Origin: Hymenobacter wooponensis
GTDB taxonomy: Bacteria > Bacteroidota > Bacteroidia > Cytophagales > Hymenobacteraceae
NCBI RefSeq assembly: GCF_004745865.1
Contig: NZ_SRKZ01000001.1
Coordinates: 1,054,001 to 1,118,000 of the forward strand
Direction of reading: 5' to 3'
DNA: 64,000 bases
A program made the translations under genes and the position numbers. Below are positions 1 through 9,831 of the stretch, in pieces (within the stretch, counting starts at the first letter, position 1; each line of letters starts with the position of its first letter). A model generated the notes under the pieces. It worked only from the letters and a program-made list of their open reading frames with translations. It was not told where the DNA came from and ran no database searches.

Positions 1-2
1 CA

Positions 3-419
3 GCCGCGGCCCTGCTCCAACACGATTTTTCCTGGTCCCGCCTGCTCGGCATTGCCTTTATTGCGGGCACTATTTACGCTTGGGAAGTACCCACCTACTT
101 CCGCTGGATTGACCACCGTGTGCCGCACCGCCCCGGCTGGACGGCCCAGCTCCGACGGGCCTCTTTGGCGCTGGCCTACTTCAACCCCCTCTGGATTGCG
201 CGCCACTTCGTATTCATTCGCTTGTGCTCGGGCCAGCTCGATCAGATAACCTGGGACTTGCTCCCGATGGCTGCCCGCTCGTTTCTGCTGAACGCGCCAG
301 TGTCGTTGCTGGTGAACTACTACATTCAGAACAAGCTGCCAGCTGATCGGCGCTTTCTGGTCAGCGCCTTATTTTCGGGCGTCATGGCCGTGTACTACGC
401 CCTTAGCGCTAACTGGTAA
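3..419 (+). CDS. C-terminal part of a membrane protein (5' end outside window)
   Basis: The frame is open from the first bases of the window and ends with TAA at 417-419, so only the last 138 residues are visible. Hydrophobic stretches (around GIAFIAGTIYAW, then SFLLNAPVSLLVNYYI, then FLVSALFSGVMAVYYAL at the C terminus) alternate with basic or aromatic segments, so this is an integral membrane protein with at least three membrane segments. I do not recognise the family and assign no function. The next gene starts about 80 bases downstream on the same strand. Confidence 0.6.
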   Translation, partial: AAALLQHDFSWSRLLGIAFIAGTIYAWEVPTYFRWIDHRVPHRPGWTAQLRRASLALAYFNPLWIARHFVFIRLCSGQLDQITWDLLPMAARSFLLNAPVSLLVNYYIQNKLPADRRFLVSALFSGVMAVYYALSANW

Positions 420-501
420 CAGGCAAAGTAGCACGCACTTTAGCTATTGCCTTACCACGGCTAGCCGCTGGGCCCGTACTCTTCCTCTAACTACACTCTC
501 C

Positions 502-1497
502 TTGGATACTCACTCCTACGCCTCGCCTGCCACTCCGCGCGACTTACCCGTCTGGCAACACGCGGCCGCCAGCTTGCGGGCTGGGGTACCGGTAGCGCTG
601 CTATGCGTACTGGCCAGTGAGGGCAGCAGCCCCGGCCGGCAGGGCTTCAAGATGAGTGTAACGGCCGATACTACTGCCGGCTCCATTGGAGGCGGCGTGA
701 TGGAGCACAAGTTTGTAGAACTGGCCCGCACCCGCCTTCCCGAGCCGGAGCCTAGGCCACTGCTGCGCCCCCAAATTCACCGCAAAGACTCTCCCACTGA
801 CCGCTCGGGCATGATTTGCTCAGGTGAGCAGTGGGTGCTGTTTTTGCCACTGACTCCGGCGAATCTGCCAGCGGTGGAGGAGTGCGCGGAAGCGCTGGGC
901 AATAACACGAGTGGCCTACTGAGGTTATCGGCGGCTACTGGCCTAGAAGTATTGCCGGTGCCAACTAGTGAAACCCGATTTACATTTCAGGCGGGAGAGC
1001 AGTGGCAATATCAGGAGCGTCTGGGCTTTGCTTCGCGGGCAACCATCATTGGGGCCGGGCACGTGAGCCTGGCACTGTGCCGTGTGCTGGCGGCGCTGGA
1101 TTTTGAGTTAACGGTACTCGACGACCGCCTGGATCTACCAACGCTACTCGCTAACCCCTTCCCCCACCACAAGCGCACGGTGGCCTACGATGCCATAGCC
1201 ACAGAAATTCCGGAAGGCCCCGATGAATACGTGCTTATCATGACCGTTGGGTACCGCTCCGACCTGGTAGTGCTACGCCAGCTGCTAGGCCACCAGCTTC
1301 GCTACCTGGGAGTACTAGGCAGCCAAGCCAAGATAGGAGAGCTACTGGGCACTCTTCGCAGCGAGGGAGCTAGCGAGGAGCAGCTTGCTCAAATATCGGC
1401 CCCCATAGGCCTACCTATTCACAGCCGCACCCCAGAGGAAATTGCCATCAGCATAGCCGCAGAACTTATTCAGGTGCGGAATAGCTGTGAAAGGTGA
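502..1497 (+). CDS. XdhC/CoxI family protein
   Basis: 331 aa, TTG start. The N-terminal half carries the XdhC_CoxI signature: EGSSPGRQGFKM followed by GSIGGGVMEH. The C-terminal half is a Rossmann fold (ATIIGAGHVSLALCRVL near residue 180, then the acidic LDDR) and ends with the family block GVLGSQAKIG...IGLPIHSRTPEEIAISIAAEL. Relatives bind or help insert the molybdenum cofactor into xanthine dehydrogenase-type hydroxylases. No molybdo-hydroxylase subunit or cofactor-transfer gene is nearby, so the partner is unknown. The family call is firm; the role is inference. Confidence 0.9.
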   Translation: MDTHSYASPATPRDLPVWQHAAASLRAGVPVALLCVLASEGSSPGRQGFKMSVTADTTAGSIGGGVMEHKFVELARTRLPEPEPRPLLRPQIHRKDSPTDRSGMICSGEQWVLFLPLTPANLPAVEECAEALGNNTSGLLRLSAATGLEVLPVPTSETRFTFQAGEQWQYQERLGFASRATIIGAGHVSLALCRVLAALDFELTVLDDRLDLPTLLANPFPHHKRTVAYDAIATEIPEGPDEYVLIMTVGYRSDLVVLRQLLGHQLRYLGVLGSQAKIGELLGTLRSEGASEEQLAQISAPIGLPIHSRTPEEIAISIAAELIQVRNSCER

Positions 1498-1501
1498 ATG
1501 A

Positions 1502-1675
1502 GTGAAGTATCATTTCGAGGACGAAGGGCGATACAATCCTTCGCACTCAATGTGCGCAATCTTCGACAGCAAAAAGCCTTTACTTCCGCTGGGGATGTAA
1601 AGGCTTTTGAATAAATCAATGTTTTGCGCACAAACACAGAAGGCTTGGTTCGCACTGCTCGCAATGGCACTTCAC
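1502..1675. repeat. Degenerate inverted repeat pair around a terminator
   Basis: The arm at 1502-1543 (GTGAAGTATCATTTCGAG...) is matched with mismatches by the complement of 1635-1675 (GTGAAGTGCCATTGCGAG...CCTTC). The loop contains the 1571-1608 terminator. Both arms resemble the intergenic hairpin repeats at 57585 and 59239 in general form (CAT..CGAG...CCTTC), but the match is imperfect. Confidence 0.45.
1571..1608. terminator. Bidirectional terminator hairpin
   Basis: The 12-base stem AAAAGCCTTTAC (1572-1583) pairs with GTAAAGGCTTTT (1597-1608) across a 13-base loop. A/T runs on both sides suit it to both the XdhC gene (plus strand) and the converging DUF4136 gene. Confidence 0.75.
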
Positions 1676-1690
1676 CCAACCACGACTCAC

Positions 1691-2293
1691 TTATTCACTA
1701 CTGCCCCCGCCATTATTGCCTTGCAGGTAGCCTTCGGTGAAGATGTGGTATTGGTCGAAGATGGAGCGCACGGAACGGCGCAGAATTAGTTCGCCCTGTG
1801 GGCCGGTGGGCACGGAAACGCCGGAAGCATAGCCGTTCCAGACGGCTCGGTTGGTTTGGTTGTCGATGAGGGTAACCAGCAAGGTACCATCCAGCAGCAG
1901 CATCCTGACGGGGCTGTAGCCTTGGCGCTGGTCGCTGGGCGTTTCATCGTCATCGGCGTAGCCCGTTTTTACCCAGCGGGAGAAATCAGGCTGTTGGTAG
2001 CCGCGAAAACGCATGGTACCCTCAAATAGGCGGAAGTTAACCAGCAGATCGGGGCGGCGCTTGGCAGGGCGGTAGCCTTGTACCTTCATGCGGGTCCGGA
2101 TGGCGTCGCGCACGGCCTCACCTAGGCGGCTGGTGTCGGAGGCAATACCATCACCGCTTACAAACTCATAGGTACGGTAGCGCCGGAACTGCCCGGAAAA
2201 GCTATAGTCGGACTCTACACGAGCCTCCCGGGACATCAGACATCCAGATAAGGCCATACTGAGCCCTACTAACAGAAGTACAAACAGTTTCAT
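1691..2293 (-). CDS. DUF4136 domain lipoprotein
   Basis: 200 aa from the ATG at 2293. The frame is open further upstream, but this start gives a clean lipoprotein signal: MKLFVLLLVGLSMALSGC, with lipobox LSGC and the lipidated Cys at residue 18. The remainder fits DUF4136: a YRTYEFVSG strand, the helix LGEAVRDAIRTRMKVQGY, then PDLLVNF, and late in the protein GTLLVTLIDNQTNRAVWNGYASG. The tail is Gly/Ser-rich. It is probably anchored in the outer or inner membrane facing the periplasm. Members of this family have no established activity. It lies 60 bases downstream of the GNAT gene on the same strand and may be co-transcribed. Confidence 0.8.
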   Translation of the reverse strand: MKLFVLLLVGLSMALSGCLMSREARVESDYSFSGQFRRYRTYEFVSGDGIASDTSRLGEAVRDAIRTRMKVQGYRPAKRRPDLLVNFRLFEGTMRFRGYQQPDFSRWVKTGYADDDETPSDQRQGYSPVRMLLLDGTLLVTLIDNQTNRAVWNGYASGVSVPTGPQGELILRRSVRSIFDQYHIFTEGYLQGNNGGGSSE

Positions 2294-2353
2294 AGACAAG
2301 AAAGCACAGGGTGGAACCTTGTCTAAGGTACGGTGCTCGTTATCAAATATCAA

Positions 2354-2851
2354 CTACTTCTTTGTAGCATAACTTTGTGCCTCAGCCGTTTCGGGAGCCG
2401 CAAGTTCTTTCTCCAGCACGATAACCAACCCGTGCGCTCCCTGCATGGTGCCCACAATATCGAATCCTACCCGCAAGTTTAGCAGTAGCATGCCGCGCCA
2501 TTGATTATAGGTTTGGGTTCGGATGCGTTGATAGCCCCATTGCTGGCACCAGGCATGCTGCTGGCGCATCAGCTCGGCCGCGGTGCCTTGGCCCCGAAAA
2601 GCAGGTTCTACGCCACCCAGCCAACTGTAATAGTGCCCTGGCTTGCGCTCATAGCCCAGCTTGCAGCCGACTAGCTTTCCTTCACTTTCTGCCAGCCATA
2701 CCTGCACCGGGCTGCGGGCCTGTTGGTAGCGCAGCTCAGCCGCCTGCGCCTGATCATCCAGGGAGAAGATGGCAGTAAGCAGCGCAAGCAGGTTATTCCA
2801 GTCTGGGCCAACGGGCGGCAAGTCGGGCAGAAATCGAAACGAGATAGGCAT
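2354..2851 (-). CDS. GNAT family N-acetyltransferase
   Basis: 165 aa. A GNAT fold is recognisable: VWLAESEGKLVGCKLGYER (beta strands 2-4), then YSWLGGVEPAFRGQGTAAELMRQQHAWCQQWGY, which holds the acetyl-CoA binding motif A (R-G-Q-G-T), then IRTQTYNQWRGMLLLNLRVGFDIVG, the usual end of the fold. The substrate cannot be read from the sequence. It would use acetyl-CoA to acylate an amine, in the cytoplasm. Confidence 0.85.
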   Translation of the reverse strand: MPISFRFLPDLPPVGPDWNNLLALLTAIFSLDDQAQAAELRYQQARSPVQVWLAESEGKLVGCKLGYERKPGHYYSWLGGVEPAFRGQGTAAELMRQQHAWCQQWGYQRIRTQTYNQWRGMLLLNLRVGFDIVGTMQGAHGLVIVLEKELAAPETAEAQSYATKK

Positions 2852-2965
2852 AAACCAAATTACGGATGTGTTGGTAATGCAAGCGCTATGCTCAGTTACT
2901 GCAGGCTGGTAGTAGCATATGCTGTAACTAGAGCTAGTAGGATAGCAAGGTTAACAGCTGCCTAT

Positions 2966-3919
2966 TTAGGCAGTGAGAAGCTTTTCCATCTGGATATTAC
3001 AGCGCTCATAGGGGGAAGGCTGCCCGGCTACGGTTTTGCGGAAGCCTAGCTTGTGGTAGAGTTGCAAAGCCGGTGTGAGCTTGGTGTTGCTCTCTAGGTA
3101 AAGGCGCCGGGCCCCTAGTGCCTGCGCTTTGGCAATGGCGGCTTCGCCCAACCGAAACCCGATACCCAGCCCCTGCGCAGTGGGCGAAACGGCCATTTTT
3201 GCCAGCTCAAAGGTCTCATCTTCCATGCGCAACAAGGCGCAAGTGCCTACAATCTGCCCCTGGTATTCGGCTAGCAGGATGTGGCCGCCACGCTGCAGAA
3301 TGTACTCATCGGGGTGGTCCAGGGCTTTAAGGTCGGCCTCTTCTACCCGGAAGTAGCGCTCAATCCATTCTACATTCAGGCGCTTGAAATCGGGTTGGTG
3401 TTGCGGTTGGTACTCCAAGAGCCGCACTTCTCCCGCCACGCGCGCGTCGCGGATGGCTTTCACCCGGCTCGCTAGGCTCTGGCGCGACAACGCGTACTCC
3501 ATCTCACTTAGGGCCAGCCATAGGTTGTGCCGGGTTTCTGCTAGCAGTTCTTCCGTGGCCTGCCGCACGTCGGCGGTCTGCTGCTGCAGGGCCGTCCACA
3601 GTTCGGCACCCTTGTCGGTGAGCGATACTTCGCTGCGGCGCTGATCCACCTCGGCTCGCTGCACGGCTACTAACTCGTGCTTGGCCAGGTCTTTCACCAC
3701 TTGACTTACTGCCGCGTGGGTCTGACCAATGCTTTCCGCAATATCACCAATGTGGCGGCCAGCCTCCGATGCCACCGTGTAAAACACCGGAAACCAGCGG
3801 GGCTCAAAGGGCACGTGGTACAAGCTGTACACTTCTGTGGCCTGACTGGTCATCATATCGTTCAAACGCCGCAGCCTACTCCCCAGCGCAGCGGTACCTA
3901 CTTCATCGAAGAACTTCAT
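2966..3919 (-). CDS. MarR-type regulator fused to a GNAT acetyltransferase
   Basis: 317 aa from the ATG at 3919 (MKFFDEVGTAALGSRL...), which fits better than the longer open frame upstream. Residues about 30-140 form a MarR winged helix: GRHIGDIAESIGQTHAAVSQVVKDLAKHELV is the helix-turn-helix and QRRSEVSLTDKG the wing. Residues about 165-317 form a GNAT domain with MAVSPTAQGLGIGFRLGEAAIAKAQALGARRLYLESN (acetyl-CoA loop Q-G-L-G-I-G) and LYHKLGFRK. Such fusions are known in bacteria. The two halves suggest a regulator tied to acetyl-CoA or to a small amine substrate. A dyad at 3940-3953 just upstream may be its own operator. Confidence 0.88.
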   Translation of the reverse strand: MKFFDEVGTAALGSRLRRLNDMMTSQATEVYSLYHVPFEPRWFPVFYTVASEAGRHIGDIAESIGQTHAAVSQVVKDLAKHELVAVQRAEVDQRRSEVSLTDKGAELWTALQQQTADVRQATEELLAETRHNLWLALSEMEYALSRQSLASRVKAIRDARVAGEVRLLEYQPQHQPDFKRLNVEWIERYFRVEEADLKALDHPDEYILQRGGHILLAEYQGQIVGTCALLRMEDETFELAKMAVSPTAQGLGIGFRLGEAAIAKAQALGARRLYLESNTKLTPALQLYHKLGFRKTVAGQPSPYERCNIQMEKLLTA

Positions 3920-3939
3920 AGCACAAATAAAAGTATTTA

Positions 3940-3953
3940 TGTAAGCACTTACA
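3940..3953. promoter_or_regulatory. Candidate operator, dyad TGTAAG-CA-CTTACA
   Basis: Perfect 6+6 inverted repeat with a 2-base centre, about 21 bases upstream of the MarR-GNAT start codon. The size, symmetry and place are those expected for an autoregulatory MarR site. Binding is inferred. Confidence 0.4.
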
Positions 3954-4010
3954 AATATCAACCATACATGCTGAATTTATTTGATACCTCGCGTACTCAA
4001 GCGGCTTTAT

Positions 4011-4056
4011 AAACACGAAACAGGCCTAGAAATATTTCTAGGCCTGTTTCGTGTTT
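4011..4056. terminator. Perfect 46-base palindrome, likely bidirectional hairpin
   Basis: Positions 4011-4033 are the exact reverse complement of 4034-4056, with no mismatch and no dedicated loop (centre AATATT). The arms read AAACACGAAACAGGCC then TAGAAAT, so each arm carries one copy of the over-represented GGCCTAG motif. It lies between the end of the ABC gene and the start region of the MarR-GNAT gene, both on the minus strand. It can end transcription coming from the regulator side, but the flanking T-run is short. Confidence 0.6.
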
Positions 4057-4064
4057 ATCACATC

Positions 4065-5942
4065 TTAGCGGTAGCCGGCAGCCTGCAGTTGAAACAGCTC
4101 TGCGTAGCGGCCACCTTTGCTTAGTAACTCCTCATGGCTTCCGATTTCCACGAACTGCCCATTTTCAATTACGAGAATCCGGTTAGCCATTCGCACGGTG
4201 CTGAACCGGTGCGAAATAAGCACGGCAGTTTTGCCTTGGGTAAGGTCGTTGAAACGCTGAAACACTTCGTACTCGGCGCGAGCGTCGAGTGCCGCAGTCG
4301 GCTCGTCGAGAATCAGTAGTTGGGCCTCGCGCATGTAGGCGCGGCCTAGCGCAATCTTCTGCCACTCGCCCCCACTAAGGTCGACGCCGCCATTGAAGCG
4401 CCGACCAATCATCTGGTCGTAGCCCTGGGGCAGCTTGGCAATAACGGAGTCGGCAAGGCTCTGGGCTGCCGCCTGCTCAATGCGGGGGCGGTTGTCTTTC
4501 TGCTCAATGCGGCCTACGGCAAGGTTCTGACCAGCCGGTAGCTGAAAGCGCACAAAGTCCTGGAAGATGACGCCGATTTCCTGGCGCAGCTCGGCGGGGT
4601 CGTACTCGCGCAGGTCGTACCCATCGAGCAGGATGCGGCCTTCGGTGGGGTCGTAGAGCCGGGAGAGCAGCTTCACAAGTGTAGTTTTGCCGGCGCCATT
4701 TTCACCTACCAGGGCCAGCTTTTCGCCAGCTTGTAGGGTGAAGTTGAGGTTACGTAAGGCCCACTTCTCGGCGTTGCGGTACTTGAAGCCTACATTCTCG
4801 AAGGTGAATCCCTGCCGGATAGGGTGCGGAAACGGCCGCACCGGCTGCGTTTCATCGCGCCGGATGCGGGGTTGCAGGTGGAAGAAATCGAAGAAGTCTT
4901 GCAAGTACAAGGCCCCTTCGGCCACAGAGCTGAAACGGCTCAGAATACCCTCTAGCAGCCCGCGCATCCGGCCAAACGAGCCCGCCAGAAACGTAAGCTG
5001 CCCAATACTCACGCGCCCGTACACAGCTTGGCTGATGATGTACACGTAGGCCGCGTAGTAGCCCCCTGCTCCTACGGCCGCGAAGAACGTGCCCCAACCA
5101 GCCCGCCGAATCACGAGGTCTTTGTTCTTCTGGTAAAACTCATCCGACAGCGTCCGGAACCGGTCAATCAGAAAGCCCGACAGCCCAAAGATCTTAACCT
5201 CCTTGGCTGTTTCATCGGAGGCACCGGTCTGACGCAGATAATCCAGTTCCCGCCGCTCGGGCGTCCAGCCGTGTACCAGCGAGTAGCTGCGCTCATTGAA
5301 GTGCGACTCGCCGAGGAAAGCGGGCACCACGGCTACCAGTAACAGCAGCAACAGCCAGGGGTTAAAGGCCGTGAGCCCGACGGCTAGGAACGCCATCGTG
5401 ATGAAGTCCTGCGCCTGGCTAAGTACCTGGGCCATGAGCACGGTGCGGGAGAGCGTTTGGCGCCGGGCGCGCTCCAGCTTGTCATAGAACACGCTGTCTT
5501 CGAACTGATCCAGATCGAGCTCAGCGGCGTGCTCCATCAGGCGCACGGAGGTTTGGTTGGCAAACAGGTCACCCAGCAGCGAGTCTAGCAACGCCACGCC
5601 ACGGCCCAGCGCATCCGACAGAATAGCCAAGCCAAATTCTAGCGCCACTAGGCCCATAACCGGAGCCAATGCCCGCTCCGCAGCGGGCTGCCGGCTCAGC
5701 TGCACTACCGTGTCGAGAATTAACTGGCCTACGTAAAGCATGGCCACTGGTAGCGCGGCGCGTAGTAAGCGTAGGCCTATATTCCCGAGGGTTAAGGCCG
5801 GGCTAGTTTGCCAAACCAGACGTAGAAACTCAGGCAGGTTTTTCAGAGCCGAAAACCGCTCCTGTACCGAAAGCGCCGGCTTGCCATCGGGGCGTGGTTT
5901 CTTAGCAGATATAGTAGAGAAAAAAGAATCAGAACGAGCCAT
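4065..5942 (-). CDS. ABC exporter, fused permease and ATPase
   Basis: 625 aa. Residues about 40-330 are a six-helix type I exporter transmembrane domain. Residues 378-625 are the nucleotide-binding domain: Walker A GENGAGKTT (413-421), Q-loop region VIFQDF (458-463), signature LSGGE (522-526), Walker B LLILDEP (541-547) and the switch histidine in SHR (578). It works as a dimer in the inner membrane. The substrate could be lipid, peptide or drug and is not readable from sequence. The N-terminal 30 residues are polar. No partner permease gene is adjacent, which fits a homodimer. Confidence 0.92.
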   Translation of the reverse strand: MARSDSFFSTISAKKPRPDGKPALSVQERFSALKNLPEFLRLVWQTSPALTLGNIGLRLLRAALPVAMLYVGQLILDTVVQLSRQPAAERALAPVMGLVALEFGLAILSDALGRGVALLDSLLGDLFANQTSVRLMEHAAELDLDQFEDSVFYDKLERARRQTLSRTVLMAQVLSQAQDFITMAFLAVGLTAFNPWLLLLLLVAVVPAFLGESHFNERSYSLVHGWTPERRELDYLRQTGASDETAKEVKIFGLSGFLIDRFRTLSDEFYQKNKDLVIRRAGWGTFFAAVGAGGYYAAYVYIISQAVYGRVSIGQLTFLAGSFGRMRGLLEGILSRFSSVAEGALYLQDFFDFFHLQPRIRRDETQPVRPFPHPIRQGFTFENVGFKYRNAEKWALRNLNFTLQAGEKLALVGENGAGKTTLVKLLSRLYDPTEGRILLDGYDLREYDPAELRQEIGVIFQDFVRFQLPAGQNLAVGRIEQKDNRPRIEQAAAQSLADSVIAKLPQGYDQMIGRRFNGGVDLSGGEWQKIALGRAYMREAQLLILDEPTAALDARAEYEVFQRFNDLTQGKTAVLISHRFSTVRMANRILVIENGQFVEIGSHEELLSKGGRYAELFQLQAAGYR

Positions 5943-6286
5943 ATACTACTGTACGGCACACTTCGCGCCGAATTCGAAACGCGGCCGTTTTGGCAGTATT
6001 TCCGGCGACAAGGCAGTGGCCTAGAGGCAGTTCTTGCCTGGTTCTGCTAGGCAGCGGCTGCTGCAGTAGAGCTTCATACCATTCTCCTACTACTTCCGAA
6101 GCCTGCTTACTCCCGCCGCCGTGTTGTATAATGCAGCCAGAAACAGTAGCGTTATAGGTAAGCACCTGAGAGCCGCCTAGGCCAGTCCCGTTCTTGGCTA
6201 ACCTCCGGACGAAGCTGCGCGCTATTACGTATTGCTTCCGTAGCCACTACCAAGGCACCTAGTGCTTTTTCTTTTTCACCTCCCGC
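5943..6286. other. 344-base non-coding region between divergent genes
   Basis: This separates the ABC exporter (minus) from the NERD-like protein gene (plus) and should hold both promoters. I found no clear TAnnTTTG box, hairpin or conserved small frame. Two copies of the GGCCTAG/CTAGGCC motif lie here (6018-6024 and 6177-6183). Confidence 0.4.
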
Positions 6287-7891
6287 ATGCTGCACAGCCT
6301 CCTCTATACTCCCTTCGCTGACGCGGCTCGCCAAGCCCAGTATGAGGCAGTGCGCGCCGCTCTGCTAGCCGACCCCACCCCTACCACTGCGCTGCTGCTC
6401 GGTAATTTTGAGGTAGAAGGAGAGGTGATTGATGCTCTAGTGGTGCGCCCCCGCAGCATTACGGTACTGCTTTTTGTGCCCGAAGGGGGCCTACTGGAGA
6501 TTTCCACGCAGCCAGATGCCGCCTGGCAGCTTGGCTCCTACACCTTGCACGGCGACGAGCACGCAGCTAACCCATTTGAGCAGTTTTTGCACCAGCAGGA
6601 AGCCGTGGCCACTTGGCTGGCTGACCAGTTGCCCTCTACCTCTATTCTGCCCGAATACATCACGGGCATTGTCCTTTTCGCTGATACCGTGCAGTTCGGG
6701 CCGAGCGTGGAGGCTTACCTGCGGCGGCAGCCGGGTGCCGAGAACTTTCAGCTTCTGGGCACCACTACGCAGCTCCCCCGCCGCCTGCGGCAGCTAGGCC
6801 ACTCCGAGCTCAACCTCTCCGACGATGAGCTTTTAACCTGGGCTAACGACCTGACGGCGAGCATAGCAGCTGGCGAAACGCTTAGTGATACTCCTGAGCC
6901 CGGCTTTTGGGAACAGAAGGCCCGCCAGCTCTGGTACTGGCTGGGCGCCGTAGATATTCCTGAAGATGCACCGTACGGAGCTCCGGCCGAGGCCGTAGCC
7001 GCGGGCCAGCAAGAAATGCAACGGCTGGAGCAGCTTAGCCAACAGGTACACACCGAGCTAAACGCCCAGCGCCAGGCTATGGAGGCCCGGGAGGCTGAGC
7101 GCGAGCAAAGTATTGCGCAGTTGCGGGCCCAGCTAGAGCAGGCTCCATCTGCCGCCGCTGAAGCCGCTGAATTGCGGGCCCGGTTACAGCAGGAAAGCCA
7201 GGAAAAAGCAGCGCTAGAAGAAGCCATCCGCGCGGCGCGGGCAGAAGCCGACGCCCGCAACAGGGAGCTAGACGCTCGTATTCAGCAGCTAGGCCAGTTA
7301 ATTGAGCAGATGCAGCAACGGCCGCCCAGCCCGGCGCCTGCAGCTACCCCAAGTACCCCAGCGGCTCCGGCTAGGCCCGTGCCACCTGCGGCGGCGCGCA
7401 AGCCTGCTGCTACAATTAGGCCAGCTGTACCTTCCAGCTCCAAAGCCGCCACTGTACCAGCGCGGCCTCAAACTGCGTCCCCTCTGCATGGGCTACGGCG
7501 CCTGCAGGCCACTAACCTGCGGCTGCCGCGCGTTGCGCTGGTGGTGGCAGTACTCATCTGCGTGGCGCTGGCGGGTTGGGCTATTGTACGGTCGTCGAAG
7601 AGGTTGTTGCAGGAGCAAGATCAAACGCCCGCCCGCACTGCTGCGCGCCCTCAATATCAACCCGAAGCGCAAACGGATGAGTCGGAGGCCACGCCGCCTA
7701 CTATTGAGGACATCATGCCTGATACAATTGATGTGACCACCGAAGAACGCTCTTCTCCGGAGCAAACCACTCCTAAAGCGACTGAGGCAATACCCCCCGT
7801 CTCCGACTCAGCTGAAGCAACCTCTGAGGAACCTGCTACGGAAGTACAGCAAACGGATACAGTCGGCCAGTCAGCCCCCATCAACCCCTAG
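6287..7891 (+). CDS. NERD-like N-domain, coiled coil and membrane anchor protein
   Basis: 534 aa. Residues about 30-130 (LLLGNFEVEGEVIDALVVRPRSITVLLFVPEGG) resemble the start of NERD (nuclease-related) domains, but the usual catalytic E-x-K is not evident, so this is a weak match. Residues about 235-345 are a long Glu/Gln/Ala-rich coiled coil. A Pro/Ala-rich linker follows (about 345-400). A single membrane helix, VALVVAVLICVALAGWAIV, sits near residue 420. The last 90 residues are Glu/Thr/Ser/Pro-rich and acidic. The large N part would be cytoplasmic and the acidic tail periplasmic if the basic flank stays inside. Function is unknown. Confidence 0.75.
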   Translation: MLHSLLYTPFADAARQAQYEAVRAALLADPTPTTALLLGNFEVEGEVIDALVVRPRSITVLLFVPEGGLLEISTQPDAAWQLGSYTLHGDEHAANPFEQFLHQQEAVATWLADQLPSTSILPEYITGIVLFADTVQFGPSVEAYLRRQPGAENFQLLGTTTQLPRRLRQLGHSELNLSDDELLTWANDLTASIAAGETLSDTPEPGFWEQKARQLWYWLGAVDIPEDAPYGAPAEAVAAGQQEMQRLEQLSQQVHTELNAQRQAMEAREAEREQSIAQLRAQLEQAPSAAAEAAELRARLQQESQEKAALEEAIRAARAEADARNRELDARIQQLGQLIEQMQQRPPSPAPAATPSTPAAPARPVPPAAARKPAATIRPAVPSSSKAATVPARPQTASPLHGLRRLQATNLRLPRVALVVAVLICVALAGWAIVRSSKRLLQEQDQTPARTAARPQYQPEAQTDESEATPPTIEDIMPDTIDVTTEERSSPEQTTPKATEAIPPVSDSAEATSEEPATEVQQTDTVGQSAPINP

Positions 7892-7914
7892 AATTTAAGG
7901 GCATGCACCCCAAC

Positions 7915-7948
7915 AAAAAAGGCTCCTACCGTAGTAGGAGCCTTTTTT
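7915..7948. terminator. Bidirectional terminator between converging genes
   Basis: Six A, stem GGCTCCTAC, loop CGTA, stem GTAGGAGCC, six T. It serves the NERD-like gene (plus) and the catalase gene (minus), which converge here. Confidence 0.9.
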
Positions 7949-7969
7949 GTCTTCAATCCAGATGGAGGA

Positions 7970-9652
<1,683 letters not shown>

Positions 9653-9799
9653 GGTATCGGAATTTAAGGATGGAAACCTTGCCTAAACTACCAGCTAGGC
9701 CAGTAGGCTGTTCAAAATACAGCTTATAAAATTTGGGGGTTCTGCCTGCACGCGGCTAGCAGCACTGGGAGTTTTCTGCGGCGTCCTCGCCGGGCATCC

Positions 9800-9807
9800 T
9801 ACCTTTG
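9800..9807 (+). promoter_or_regulatory. Bacteroidota -7 box TACCTTTG for the MFS gene
   Basis: TACCTTTG matches the TAnnTTTG element and lies 24 bases before the ATG at 9832. I see no good TTTG at the -33 position. Confidence 0.5.
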
Positions 9808-9831
9808 TAGCCTATTCGCTTAGCGTAACTC

